Assembly (NCBI GenBank): GCA_023614405.1
Contig: CM042693.1
Location: 153,466,731 to 153,530,730, forward strand
Length of the DNA stretch: 64,000 nt
From: Avena insularis
Taxonomy: Eukaryota > Streptophyta > Magnoliopsida > Poales > Poaceae
Reading direction: 5' to 3'
In this document: piece by piece, positions 1-10,550 of the stretch
How the letters are laid out: each line of letters opens with the position of its first letter
How positions within the stretch are numbered: position 1 is the first letter of the stretch
Position numbers and translations under genes: made by a program
The notes under the pieces: generated by a model
Seen by the model: only the letters and a program-made list of their open reading frames with translations
Databases searched by the model: none
Told to the model about the DNA's origin: nothing

Positions 1-194
1 CATCAGATGCAGAGGCGGATTGGAAGAAGGACCCGATGGCTTTCTCCTAGATAATTTTAGGGTCCTTTTTGTAAAGCGTGTGGATCTAGTTGCAATTTCA
101 GCTTTTCTAGGGTCCAGCGTGAAAATTTATAACTCCTCCGTCTTATTATAATGAATGGCTTCCAGCCCCTTCAGAGGCTCTCCCTTGTTCAAAA
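1..194 (+). mobile_element. probable LINE 3' terminus
   Basis: A T-rich stretch that leads into TTATTATAATGAATGGC and ends in a run of seven A at about 187-193. Grass LINEs often end this way: a short TAATGAA-type motif, a GC-containing hairpin-like tail, then poly(A). No reverse transcriptase sequence is inside the window because the element would extend to the left. The call rests only on the tail shape, and an unrelated 3' UTR or pseudogene tail would look similar. Confidence 0.3.
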
Positions 195-399
195 AAATGT
201 AAAAATTGGCCCAAAAAAGGAATTGATGAGGCTGTTTTAATACGTCTGCATGTTGTCCCTACCTTTTTTTCTTGTCCGGATCGGTAGCAGGCCAAAACCA
301 GACTGAAATAGGCCAGAGGCCCAAGAAAATGGCGGTCCACAACTCCACCTGGCCCCTCCCCTTCCTCCTATTTCGTTTTAACACTGTCTGGGCCAGAGG

Positions 400-1130
400 C
401 CAGCCTGGCTGCTAGGCTTCCGCGTGGACCGGCCTGCTCCACCACGTCCTAGCCCGCGAGCAAGGGGACAGAGTTAGGGAAAACCCTAACTCCCCTAGTG
501 GCCAGCGGCAGCGCCAGCTGACCGCACCGGCGAGCAGGGGGGCGGCGGGGTCGGTAGGCACCATTGGCCAACAGGGCAGCGACCCATTGAGGGGGTAGGC
601 CGGCGGGCTTGCTGCATGTCCAGGCGGCGGCATGCGCGAGGTGGCCGTGAACGCTGGTGGCATGCCGTTGCGTGTTGCAGTGCGTGTGCGGGCGCGGTAT
701 TTGGCCAGCAGGGTCGGTGCGCAGATGGCATCGAGCGGCGTGGCTTGGCGCGGGTGGCCAGCACGGCATGGCAGCGGCGCGTGGGCGCGGGTGGCCAACG
801 GCAACGCAGGCGCTACATTCGGCCAATAGGGCTAGGGAGATGGCCAGGGCGTGGGTGGAATCGCGCAGCGCAGCTTGGCACGAGTGGCCAGCACGGCACG
901 ACAGCGGCGCGTGGGCGCGGGTAGCTAACGGTAGCGCGACCACGCATCCAACAGCAACGGCGTGCGGCAGAATGCGGCCGACATGTGCACGGGCGGGCGC
1001 GCACGAGGCAGGGCCATGCGCAACGACCAGCGGTATGCAGCGGCCAGCAGGGGACGCGAGCAGCCAAGCGGTCAGCAGGACCAGTGGTGGAAGCGCAGCT
1101 AGCAGTACGGCCATGCACGCTCACTGACCA
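400..1130. other. GC-rich block without a supported gene
   Basis: About 730 bases of strongly GC-rich, CpG-rich DNA with long overlapping open frames on both strands. The translations are dominated by Ala, Arg, Gly and Pro with no recognisable domain, as expected for high-GC non-coding DNA. It holds an internal duplication at 725-931 and many TGGCCAGCACGGC-like words. It may be part of an unrecognised transposable element. I see no start context, splice structure or homologue that would support a gene. Confidence 0.4.
725..931 (+). repeat. duplicated 77 bp GC-rich unit (two direct copies)
   Basis: Copy one is about 725-801 and copy two about 855-931, offset by 130 bases. Both contain GTGGCCAGCACGGCA followed by GCGGCGCGTGGGCGCGGGT. 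The copies differ at scattered positions, several of them C/T changes, so this is an old local duplication and not an assembly stutter. Confidence 0.7.
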
Positions 1131-1673
1131 TGCAACGATCAGAAATATGGAAAAGAAGAATCAAAGGAATTATCGTTGTTGTTCTTCCGGACAAAAACGA
1201 CACGCTTTACACATCCGGTGCTCGTGGCGGTACTATGATCAGCATGATCATGTGTATACCGTCTTGCTAGAGTGTAGTCAACAAGTCGACATTGGTTGGA
1301 GAAAGCGTATCTGCTTGACACTCGGGGGAGAAATCCACATCATAAATGAGATCTAAATTACGCGCTAAATGCAAAAAATAAAAGAAAATCAAACAACGAA
1401 TCAATTTTTGTGATCAATGTCGGATTACCTTTAATGAAAGACTGCTTGATGCAGGTTCGATGCTGACTCGACGAAGAGACACGTGATAATAACGTGTTAT
1501 GCAACCCCTGCCGACTGGCCGGTCCCGAGGGTGCACCGTATAGACGAAAAAGACAAACGCCGAAGGCATACACCAATTACACAAAGTAATTGACATGGGA
1601 GAAATAGGGGGAGCTCTTTATTGATGCATCTCTGGACAGTATGTACAATGGTGGAGCTCACATATATAAAGGC
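1131..1673 (-). other. unassigned stretch, possibly a degraded LTR or promoter
   Basis: No convincing reading frame. Read on the minus strand there is a TATA-like CCTTTATATATG at about 1661-1672, followed about 45 bases later by CAATAAAG. That compact TATA-plus-polyadenylation arrangement is seen in short copia LTRs. A purine-rich CTCGGGGGAGAAAT lies near 1321. No matching second copy is present in the window, so the element type cannot be established. Confidence 0.2.
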
Positions 1674-1676
1674 TAA

Positions 1677-3161
1677 GAGCATCTTCACTCATTCGACGTT
1701 CCTAGGATGAAATCCAGCGCTAAATAGTGTCGGATGGATGTAACTTTCGGCCTGGGAACGGCTATTTTCCCACTCGTGTTGCCAGGAGAGGCAAAATCGG
1801 CGACTTTTTGCTCAAATTCGGCTCAAATTCAAACAATTCGGCATAAATATGAATATAGAGAAATGTTCGTCATAGTTCCATGAAATTAAACATAGCAAAG
1901 TTTGGCATAGACTGAAATACAACATAGTTCGGCCTAGTTCAGCCAGATCATGCTCAACCAGATCATCCCGCAGCCGTTGATGCTAAATCCAAAAATCATG
2001 TGTAGCAACTGCCTCGAGTATCATAGTGCAACCTCATTTGTGGCCTTTGTACATTTCCTGCCAAGCAAATGGACAGTTCTTCTAATGCCAATGCATGCAG
2101 TCTATGCTTCCAAACATCTCAAGAAATCCTCTACTTTCATTAACTGCAAGGATCCGAGTAGTGTCTTCAGCATTGGGTGTTCTTAAATATTGTGGCCCAA
2201 ACACTGCAATCACTGTCCTGTAGAACATAGCAATCAATGGCGATAGACTCGGCCATGCAGAGATAGTCATCGATACTGTCACCTGGAGCTCCGTATGCAA
2301 GCAACCTCATCGCTACCGTGCACTTCTGTAGTGAGAAAAACTCTACCATGCCAATACAGTCTTTATTACATATGAAATAGGGGTCGAACTCTCGGATGGC
2401 ATGCACGATCTCGACGAAGAGTTTTCTGCTCATCCTAAAACGGTGTCGAAACACGGCCTCTTCGTGCAACGGCTCGTTGGCAAAGTAGTCAACGTACATC
2501 ATGCAGTATCCCTCCATCCGCTGCCTTGCTTTGTACTTTCAGTGACCCTTAACCGAGCCTCCACACTTCGGCGCTACAGTCTGCGTGTAAAGCCTGGCCA
2601 GGGAGCCGACGGTCTGCATGTGCTATTCATCTTTGGTGGCTACGGTGGTCTCTTCCTCCTGCAACAGGGCGAACATCTTCTCGTCGTCGGAGTCCATGGA
2701 CGAATGAGAAAAACACCGAACACTTCGCGGACGAGGTGGGCGGGAGCTCGGAATGAAGTTGAACTGCAGTGAAGGCTGGAGATGGCGAAACGAGTCCTAC
2801 GCTGAGGGGAAAGGATGCGGAAGTGGTGGACCTTTCTATAGGTGTGGATTCAGCTGGGCGTGGCGAGGCTTCGCCGGTGATGACATGGTAGCGAAGGGGC
2901 AGTTGAGGGAAAGCTCTATGCCGCGGGAGAGCCGAATCATGGTGGGAAATGGGTTGTGTCGCCGACAGGATTGGCCCACCCGTTTTTTGCTTCATATGAC
3001 GTTCCCAGGCGGTTCCAGGGCCCCGGGTTCGGCCTAGGAACCCGGATGTAAAATGTGCCAAATCCTACGAAAATTGGGCGCCCATGACTAAGTGATTTTT
3101 CGTCGTCCGAATAAAAAAGGGCCCCGAGAAGACCCTCCCAAAAATGCTAGTGGAGATACTC
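1677..3161 (-). mobile_element. PIF/Harbinger DNA transposon, internally deleted
   Basis: The 1485 bp element starts GAGCATCTTCACTC and ends with the inverted counterpart of GAGTATCTCCACTAG. It is flanked on both sides by the trinucleotide TAA (1674-1676 and 3162-3164). The 3 bp TAA/TTA target duplication and the GAGCATCTCCA-type termini are PIF/Harbinger hallmarks. Inside, on the minus strand, is a recognisable but broken Harbinger transposase. The length is well below the usual autonomous size because the 3' half of the transposase is missing, so this copy could move only with help from another element. Confidence 0.88.
1960..2697 (-). pseudogene. Harbinger (HARBI1-like) transposase remnant
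   Basis: The ancestral ATG is at 2697, opening MDSDDEKMFALLQEEE, the acidic start typical of grass Harbinger transposases. The frame resumes further along with [26 protein letters not shown] and, after a frameshift near 2200-2300, [13 protein letters not shown] and GSIDCMHW. Stops follow at about 2082 and again shortly after KNCPFAW. Sequence like the GCTVILEAVA segment is still readable to about 1960, then homology ends. The C-terminal part of the DDE nuclease domain is deleted, so no active enzyme can be made. ORF1 (the Myb-like partner) was not seen. Confidence 0.85.
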
Positions 3162-3164
3162 TAA

Positions 3165-3317
3165 AGAGATATAAGAGGATAAGAATTCACTTAACATTAA
3201 ACATGGAGATTGACTTAGCCTAAATGTCGTACGGGCCTAAGTTTCCCGACAGGTATAAGTCTCCAATTTTTTCTTAGGCTTGTGGCTAGCGCCCGCTGCT
3301 AGTCGTGCATTAGAAAA
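3165..3317. other. short flank left of the MULE
   Basis: No gene. The part at 3254-3293, containing CTTAGGC and GGCTAGCGCC, resembles the inverted sequence at 62243-62272 just outside the other end of the MULE. The MULE may therefore have landed inside an older inverted-repeat element, but the match is imperfect. Confidence 0.35.
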
Positions 3318-3475
3318 GATATATCTGCATCAGCAGTCATAATTATTTTCATATGTCTTTACATTGGTCCCTTTTCTGTAAAATTGCACATGTAGGTCCT
3401 AATTGTTTTAGCAATGTATCACGTAGGGTCCTAAACTGGTCTGACCCTCATTGACCGCTGCCACGTCGGCTGGTG
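3318..3475 (+). repeat. left terminal inverted repeat of the MULE
   Basis: Begins GATATATCTGCATCAGC and ends at CCACGTCGGCTGGTG. Its reverse complement matches 62035-62188 along its whole length, with shared blocks such as CACATGTAGGTCCTAATTG and GGTCCTAAACTGGTCT. Long TIRs of this kind usually contain the promoter of the adjacent MULE gene. Confidence 0.9.
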
Positions 3476-3531
3476 AGCAGTTGGCAAGAGATTTCCCACG
3501 GCTGGTTGTTGAGAAATATGCAACTGGACCC

Positions 3532-3541
3532 CTATATATAT
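3532..3541 (+). promoter_or_regulatory. TATA box of the GRF gene
   Basis: CTATATATAT lies 75 bases upstream of the ATG at 3616 and just inside the left TIR, with a pyrimidine-rich leader between them. The spacing fits a plant core promoter. Confidence 0.55.
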
Positions 3542-3615
3542 TTCAGCTTCTAAATCCCTAGCCCTTAACCTTTCTCCCTCACCTTTGTGATCTCTCTCGT
3601 CCACATTACATCGCC

Positions 3616-4211
3616 ATGAGTGCCTCCGCAAGATCGAGTGTTGGGAATCTTGCGAGGAGGAAGCCAGCTTGTCGATCCTCGTCGCAGGCGCTCCTCTCCC
3701 ACCGCCTCTACCGCCGGGGACACTGCCGTTTGTGGCATGTCCATGCGGTTGATTTCGCAAGACCATTCACCTCGTCTCTCAATCGAGTGCCAATCTAGGA
3801 CATGTCTTCTACATATGCCCTAACCATCGTGTAAGTTGTAGTTTGTTGTATGTTATGTGGACTCAATTTTCTACTTTTTTTCTTATTTGGCTCCGATTTG
3901 TGCCACAGGTTTCACCCAACCCTTGCAACCACTACTACTAGGAAAATGGAAAAGATAACTTTGTGGATTTTCTTGTTAGTAATGGTTACAGCTCTACAAT
4001 TGGCAAGGTTGATTTAGTGGGTGCCATAGGAACTGAAGAAACAAAGGACGAAGTAGCTCTGCAAGATGGACTACAGAAGATGGAAGATGTGGTGAACAAG
4101 GTTGATCTTATAGTTAAGAAAATAGATGAGCTATCTGAGATCTGTAGGAATGTATTTGGTGCATTAATGTTTCTCATTGTTGTAATGATGTATGTTGTTG
4201 TAGCTAAGTAG
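3616..4211 (+). pseudogene. GRF-type zinc finger / coiled-coil / membrane-anchor protein of the MULE
   Basis: The ATG at 3616 opens MSASARSSVGNLARRK, a basic Ser-rich N-terminus. In the +1 frame at about 3725-3830 the GRF zinc finger is readable: CPCG, then NLGHVFYICPNHR, which fits the family pattern C-x-C-G ... N-x-G-x-x-F-Y-x-C. A GTAAG donor follows, and a CACAG acceptor lies near 3908. The second exon reads VDFLVSNGY, then a heptad-like helix (LQKMEDVVNKVDLIVKKI), and ends in a hydrophobic segment GALMFLIVVMMYVV before VAK and stop at 4209-4211. A frameshift within exon 1 and a TGA inside the finger break the gene. Similar small GRF proteins with a C-terminal membrane segment are common in grass annotations. 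Its function in the transposon is unknown. Confidence 0.65.
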
Positions 4212-4492
4212 TGTTTGTTTGATGTACTACTACTAGGAAGATGGATGTTTGTGATATGTGAAAAGCTATGTAATTTAAGAAGATCACTACATGGATTATC
4301 ACATTACTCATCATTAGGTTTGAAATGAACAGAGATTAGCTTGACCATTAGGTTTCAGTACAAACCTAGCCAAAAGTAACTAGTAGCAGATTTAAAGTGC
4401 ACTCCAAACAAGTTTGCACTTACATGGTTTGTGTGAAACCTTAGCTACATCAGAGCTTCAGGATTCAGTACAAACCTAGCCAAAATATGAAC

Positions 4493-5251
4493 CTATTCTT
4501 CTAGTTCTATCCAAAATATGCAAACTATTCCATTTCTGTCATCTAAACTTTGGGGAATTGGTTCTCCTTCTTCTGTCCCACCTTCTTCCTTCTCTTCAAA
4601 ACCAGGGTTGTTGTAGTTGTCCTTGGGGTCAGTTCACCTCTACATCTAGCAATGAACTGGCTTTAAGGTAGAGCACCTGGTGGTGGAGTTTGAGACCGTT
4701 GGGTGGCTATAGCTTGTAAAGAAGAGAGTGAGCACATTATAAATAGATTGTTGCATGCAAAGAAGAAAATGGACAAGAGAATCACTTGATCTTGAAGAAT
4801 ATGAATCACACTAGATGAGGTGATATCATAGTTCATAGAAGATTCAATAACACTTGTTGTTGCACTTGTAGTCATTTGTGACAATGTTATTTTCTGAAAT
4901 GCATAAATTTGAACATGAGTCATAGTACAAGAGATAACTTAACAGGAATGCATAAATTCAAATAAATTGTAGCTGTGTACCTTGGATGGATTCCTTTTCA
5001 CTAGAATTTTCTTTGTAGGTTGTGCATGATCATCAGGTACTACAATCTGGATTGAAATAGCCTCTTCTTCTATAATCCAGGGTGATCATCAGGAACGTTG
5101 ACTTGGCTGGGCTGCAACTGGACCTCTACCAAGTTCCGGACATTTTCTTTTCTTGTGGCCAGCAACATTACGCGCACTACAATGGCCAATTATACCATGC
5201 CTACTGATTCTAGTGCCACCATCCTCTTCAAGTGGGATTTTCCTTCTCTTT
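4493..5251 (-). pseudogene. MULE transposase, C-terminal segment
   Basis: This is the part of the transposase left of the Angela insertion. Reading leftward from 5251 it continues the frame that stops at 35081 across the copia: RRKIPLEEDGG, then a zinc-knuckle-like HCSARNVAGHKKRKCPE (C-x-n-H-x-n-C, first cysteines partly changed), then LGRGPVAAQPSQ. Beyond that the frame decays. A plausible natural end, reading DDRNGIVCIFWIELEE and a TAG at 4493-4495, is still visible. The 280 bases between this stop and the end of the GRF gene hold no gene and form the convergent 3' space of the two MULE genes. Confidence 0.7.
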
Positions 5252-7124
5252 TGTTGGAGATATGCCCAAGAGGCAATAATAAAAGTAGTTATTATTATAT
5301 CTTTGTGTTTATGATAAATGTTTATGTTCATGCTATAATTGTATTAAACCGGAAACATTAATACCTGTGTGATTTGTAAACTTGTAAGAGTCCCTAGTAA
5401 AGCGTCTTTGTAATACTAGCTTGTTGATTAATAGATGATTATGGTTTCCTAATCATGAACATTGGATGTTGTTAATAACAAGATTATATCATTAGGAGAA
5501 TGATGTGATGGACATAGTCCTATAGTTAAGCATAGCATAAAGATCAAGTCATTTCAATAATTCGTTTGCTATAAGCTTTCAGATGCATAGTAACCTAAAT
5601 CCTTCGACCATGAGATCGTGTTAATCACCAACACCGGATGGATGCTTTGTTGACATCAAACACCACTTCATAACTGGATGGTTATAAAGGTGGCATTGAA
5701 TATTCGAAACGTATGTGTTGAGGCACATGGATCAAGAGTGGAATTTTTCCATCCATATGACAGATAGATATACTCTGGGCCCTCTCGGTGGAATGTCATC
5801 CAATTGGCTTGCAAGCATGTGATTGGCTCACAAGGGATCACACATCACAGGAACGAGTAAAGAGTACTTATCGGTAACGAGGCTGAACTAGGTATGCAGA
5901 GATACCGACGATCAAACCTTGGATAAGTAAAGTATCGCGAGACAAAGGGAAATTGGTGTCGTATGTAAATGGTTCATTCGATCACGAAGTAATTGTATAA
6001 ATATGTGGGAGCCATATGAATTTCTAGATTCCTCTATTGGTTATTGATCGGAGAAGATTCTCGATCATGTCTGCATAATTCACGAACCATAGGGAGACAC
6101 ACTTAAGGATTCAATGTTGTTTAGTAGATATGGAAAGTGAGTAAAGAGACCGAATGTTGTTCGGAGTCTCAGATTGGATCCGGGATATCACGAGGAGATC
6201 CGTAATAGTCCGGAGAATAAGATTCATATAAGGAAAGTCCAATTCCGGAGTTCAGGAATGGTTTTGGTTTTTTCACCGGAATGTTCTAGTAGGGTCTAGA
6301 AGGCCATCACTCCGGAGTGGGAAGGGTACATGGATGTGTCATGACAAAGTGGAATGGTTGCATCATGTACTAGGCCACTTGGCTAGGCAATGGGAAGAGG
6401 GAAATCAAACTCTAGTTTGAAAGTCAAACGCCAATTTGAAAAAGTCAAATCCCAACATGGTTGCCTAGTGGAGGGAGGGAACGAATCCTACCTAAGGGAG
6501 GATTCCTCCCTATCCTTGCTGCCGGCCCAAGTGGAGGAGTTGGGGGAGGACTCCCCTCCCCCCAACCGCCTCTCCCACCTATATAAGGAGGGGTAGGGCG
6601 CCCCTACCCCTCACCTTAAACCCTAGCTTGGCCGCCCTAGGGATCTCCCCAAGTCGTTGCCGCCTAGGCCCTCTCTAGCCACCGGCCACCTCTAAACCTC
6701 GGCCCTCTAAACCCTAGATCGCTGAGGCCCTCTTCTACTCCACCATACCCGCTCTGGCTTAGGCGAAGCCCTGCGGGATTTCCCCTCTACTACGACACCA
6801 CGCCGTCGTGCTGCCGGAATCGCGAGGAGAGATCTACAACCTTCGCTGCCTGCTGGAACAAGGGAGGGGAAGGTCTTCATCGAGTACCGAACATGTGACC
6901 TATTGTGAGAGCGTGTCCGAAACGCGGCGCCAGAAGGACCGTCTATGCAATCTTGAGATCGACAAGTGAACAGCTACATCACCCACAAGAACCCGATCTC
7001 GTTAACCACTTTGGAATCTTTGAGGGTGAGTACTCTATCGATTTGTTGCTACAATCTAATAGATAGATGTTGGCTTGTGTGTGTTCATGCGATAGAATCT
7101 TTTTCCATCCTACGAACCCCTATA
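5252..7124 (+). repeat. 5' LTR of the Angela copia
   Basis: 1873 bp, TG...TA (the canonical terminal CA has decayed). It is collinear with the 3' LTR apart from small indels and the MITE carried only by the latter. It contains a TATA box at 6579 and ends directly before the primer-binding site. Confidence 0.92.
6579..6588 (+). promoter_or_regulatory. LTR promoter TATA box (Angela 5' LTR)
   Basis: CTATATAAGG follows a C-rich tract. The same box is at 34527-34536 in the 3' LTR. Its position about 540 bases before the LTR end matches the promoter position known for BARE-1-type LTRs. Confidence 0.6.
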
Positions 7125-7125
7125 G

Positions 7126-7136
7126 TGGTATCAGAG
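7126..7136 (+). promoter_or_regulatory. primer-binding site (initiator tRNA-Met type) of the Angela copia
   Basis: TGGTATCAGAG starts one base after the LTR end. This is the usual copia minus-strand primer site complementary to the 3' end of initiator methionine tRNA. Confidence 0.85.
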
Positions 7137-7414
7137 TCGTGTCTATGAGTAGATCTGTTGCACGAGTAGAACACAATGGTCATTATGGGCGTTGATGCTT
7201 TTGTTGTCGATTGTTTCTTGTGTACTTTGCATCTTGCGAGATGGTGGGATGAAGTGGTTGGGATAACCTTACATGACATCATTCATGAGACTTGATCCAC
7301 AATCAACATGCAACTTGTATTGCATAAGTGGCTTTGCGGGTGCATGTCTCTCCCACCATAGTGAAGATTCAATTTACAACAGGCACTTGACAATACTTGT
7401 ATCAACGTTGTAGG
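7137..7414 (+). other. untranslated leader of the Angela copia, cut short
   Basis: Sequence such as GCACGAGTAGAACACAA and GCTTTGCGGGTG follows the pattern of BARE/Angela leaders downstream of the primer site. The leader breaks off around 7400-7415, where minus-strand RNase H sequence of the SIRE-type copia begins abruptly. The gag start was not reached. Confidence 0.6.
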
Positions 7415-10400
7415 CAATCTTGATAGCACTTTCATTGTCACGTAGAAGAGGCACTTTGTCACAACGGACACCGTATTCCTTTAAAGTTTGCCTCATCCAT
7501 AGCAATTGAGTACAACCACTAGCAACTGCCACATACTCGGCTTCGGTGATGGATAGAGATATACAATTTTGCTTCTTAGAAGACCAACACACCAAGGACC
7601 TACCAAGGAATTGGCAAGCCCCGGAGGTTGATTTTCTATCATCCTTATCCCCCGCCCAATCCGAGTCCGAGTATCCACAAAGAGCGAATGTTGAGCCTCG
7701 AGGATACCAAATACCATAGTGTGGGGTATGAACCAAATATCAAAAGATTCTCTTGACCGCCATTAAATGGCTTTCTTTAGAAGCCGCTTGATATCTTGCG
7801 CGCACTCCTACACTCAACACAATATCGGTCTAGATGCACAAAGGTAAAGCAAAGAACCAATCATAGACCGGTATACCTTTTGATCCACATCTTTACCATT
7901 TGGATTTAGTTCAAGATGAGTCTTTGTTGCCATGGGGTAGGAGCTCCATTTAAATCTTTCATGTTGAATATTTTGAGCATGTCTTGAGTATACTTGGCTT
8001 GGTTAAAGAATGTTCCTCCTCTTAGTTGCTTGATCTCAAAACCAAGAAATACCCTTAATTCCCCCATCATAGACATCCGGAACCTATTAGTCATAAGCTT
8101 TGAGAATTCATCATTAAAAGCTTTGTTAGATGAGCCAATGATAATATCAACAACATATATTTGGCATATAAAAAGCTCCCATTGACCTTCTTAGTAAAAA
8201 GAGTGGGATCGATTTTCCCAACCTCAAACCCACGGTCTAACAACAACTCTCTAAGGTGCTCATACCACGTGCGTGGGGCTTGTTTGAGCCCATAGAGCGC
8301 CTTATCAAGTTTGTAGACATGGTTTGGGAAGGTGGGATCCTCGAACCCTGGGGGTTTCTTTACATATACCAACTCATTCAATGGACCATTAAGAAATGCA
8401 CTTTCTACATCCATTTTTTGTAACTTAAAGTTATGATGTGCCGCATAAGCAAGAAGGATACAGATGGACTCAAGGCGAGCCACGGGTGCATATGTCTCTC
8501 CATAATCAATGCCTTCAATTTGAGAGAACCCTTGTGCAACCAATCTTGCCTTGTTCCTTACAAAAAAATTCATGCTCATCTTGCTTGTTCTTTAATATCC
8601 ACTTGGTTCCTATAACATTGTGGCAATCATTTGGATTTTCAACTAACTTCCAAACTTTATTTCTCTCAAAGTTGTTGATCTCTTTGTGCATTGCTTCCAA
8701 CCAATCCGAATCTTCAAGAGCTTCCCATACTTTCTTTGGTTCAATCATAGAGATGTGTGCTTGGTGTTCAATAAACCTCTTCAATTGTGCTCTAGTGGAC
8801 ATTCTTCTCCTTAGATCTCCAACCACATTCTCTAGAGAGTGGTCTCTTAATTCCAACATTCTATCCATCCTAGATTTGCGACGAGTTTCGATCTCCTTGT
8901 TGTTTCTTAGGGGGGTCTCTTCATCATTTTGGTCCTCGTCTTGACCATCAACTTGACCTTGATCATCATCGGAATCATTCTCTTCATTAAGAGGCAAAGA
9001 TTGACCTTGGTCCTGATCAGGCACACTACTAGACTGGAGAGACCGAGCAGTACTTGACATTCTCGAGATTGATGACTCAAGCTCCTCCTCACTAGAGGTA
9101 TCTTCCTGATCAACATGTTGAGGGTCCATAGCTTGTATTTGGCTTGGGTCATTGTCCTCCTCAATAGATGGAGCTTGTTGAAGTTGTGAAGATGAGGGAT
9201 CCACTTGAGTAGAGCATAGTTCTTCTCGATCTGCCATAAGGGGTTCCTCAACAGGGAGGATAAATCCAACACCCATTCTTCCTATGGCATCCTGAGGCAT
9301 TTCATCATCTGCATCACAAACATCAACATGCCCCCCTTGGGGACCATCATATTCTTTGAAAACCACAGTAAAAGATTCTATGACAGCTCCTGAGAGCTTA
9401 TCATAGATTCTATAAGTGTGAGATTCGAGACCATAGCCAACAAAAATACCCTCTAATGCTTTGGAATCAAATTTTTACAAACGAGCACCCCTTTTGAGAT
9501 AGAAACACTTACAACCGAACACCCGGAAGTAAGATACGTTGGGCTTGTTACTGGTAAGTATTTCATATGGAGTCTTGATCAATTACTTGCGGAGGTAGAG
9601 CTGGTTTGATGCATGGCATGCGGTGGAGATTGCTTCGGCCCAAAAATTATATGGAGATTTAAACTCCGCCAACATGGTCCTTGCCATATCAATAAGAGTC
9701 TAGTTCTTCCTCTCAGCAACACCATTTTGTTGAGGGGTATATGCATAGGAATATTGGTGTTTTATCCCCTCATCACTAAGAAATCCATTCAAGGTGTAGT
9801 TCTTGAATTTGGTGACGTTGACACTCCTTATAATCAACAAAGGGACATTGTATTGACGTTGAACCATGTTGATGAATTCGATGAAGTTCTCTTGAGTCTC
9901 ACTTTTCAGCTTGAAGAAATATACCCATGTGTATCTTGAATAGTCATCAACAATCACCAAACAATATTTCTTCCACCAAGACTTGCATGAGATGGAGGAC
10001 CAAAGCGATCCACATGAAGGAGCTCTAGGATCCTCTTGGACTTTACATAGTTGGTTAGTTTGTGGGGAGAGTCATGCATCTTTCCTTCAACACATGCCCT
10101 GCAAACACGATCTTTGGCAAAGCAAACATTTTCTTTTAGTACAACAATATGGCCATCCTTGTGAAGACTTTGCAAAGTTCTCATGTTGACATGGGATAGT
10201 CGGCGATGCCATAACCAACCCATATCGGCCTTTCCGAATAAGCACATCGCACTTGTAGTGGTTTGCCCCGAAAAGTCCACCACATATAAGTCATTTTCGA
10301 CGTACCAAACGAAAGCGACCTTTAGAGACTCGCTCCACATGAGGACCACAATATCATTATCTATAAAGACGGCAAAGCCCATCTTTCCAAGAGAATAGAC

Positions 10401-10550
10401 TGAAAGTAAATTATAGCCAAGGGTCTCAACAAGCATGACGTCCACGAGAGTAATGTCGTGGGCAACCACAACCTTGCCGAAACCCATTACCTTAGACTTA
10501 GACTTGTCGGCATATGTCACGGATATTTGATCATAATTTGGTCTCAACTC
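7415..10550 (-). pseudogene. SIRE-type copia pol: pre-integrase, integrase, RT, RNase H (broken)
   Basis: Read right to left: the spacer after protease and the GAG-pre-integrase segment (WLWHRRLSHVNMRTL, CRACVEGKMHDSPH) at 9954-10550; integrase (VDDYSRYTWVYF, YTPQQNGVAERKN then a stop) at about 9700-9960; an acidic Ser/Gln-rich linker at 8700-9366; RT ([26 protein letters not shown]) at 8091-8700, continuing to 7906; and RNase H (SDWAGDKDDRKSTSG, SITEAEYVA) at 7415-7736. The catalytic YVDD box near 8140-8150 reads YVVD and also lies at a frameshift, so the RT is dead twice over. Several other stops separate the domains. Confidence 0.85.

Noticed and set aside
412..1127. Long overlapping open frames on both strands in the GC-rich block
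   Set aside because: Composition-driven: Ala/Arg/Pro/Gly-rich translations on both strands, no domain, no gene structure.
3431..3766. 111-codon minus-strand frame across the left MULE TIR
   Set aside because: Antisense to the GRF gene and partly inside the TIR; no domain and no similar frame in the right TIR.
6390..6596. 68-codon frame also present at 34302-34544
   Set aside because: Located in the Angela LTR pair just before the TATA box; shared only because the LTRs are copies.
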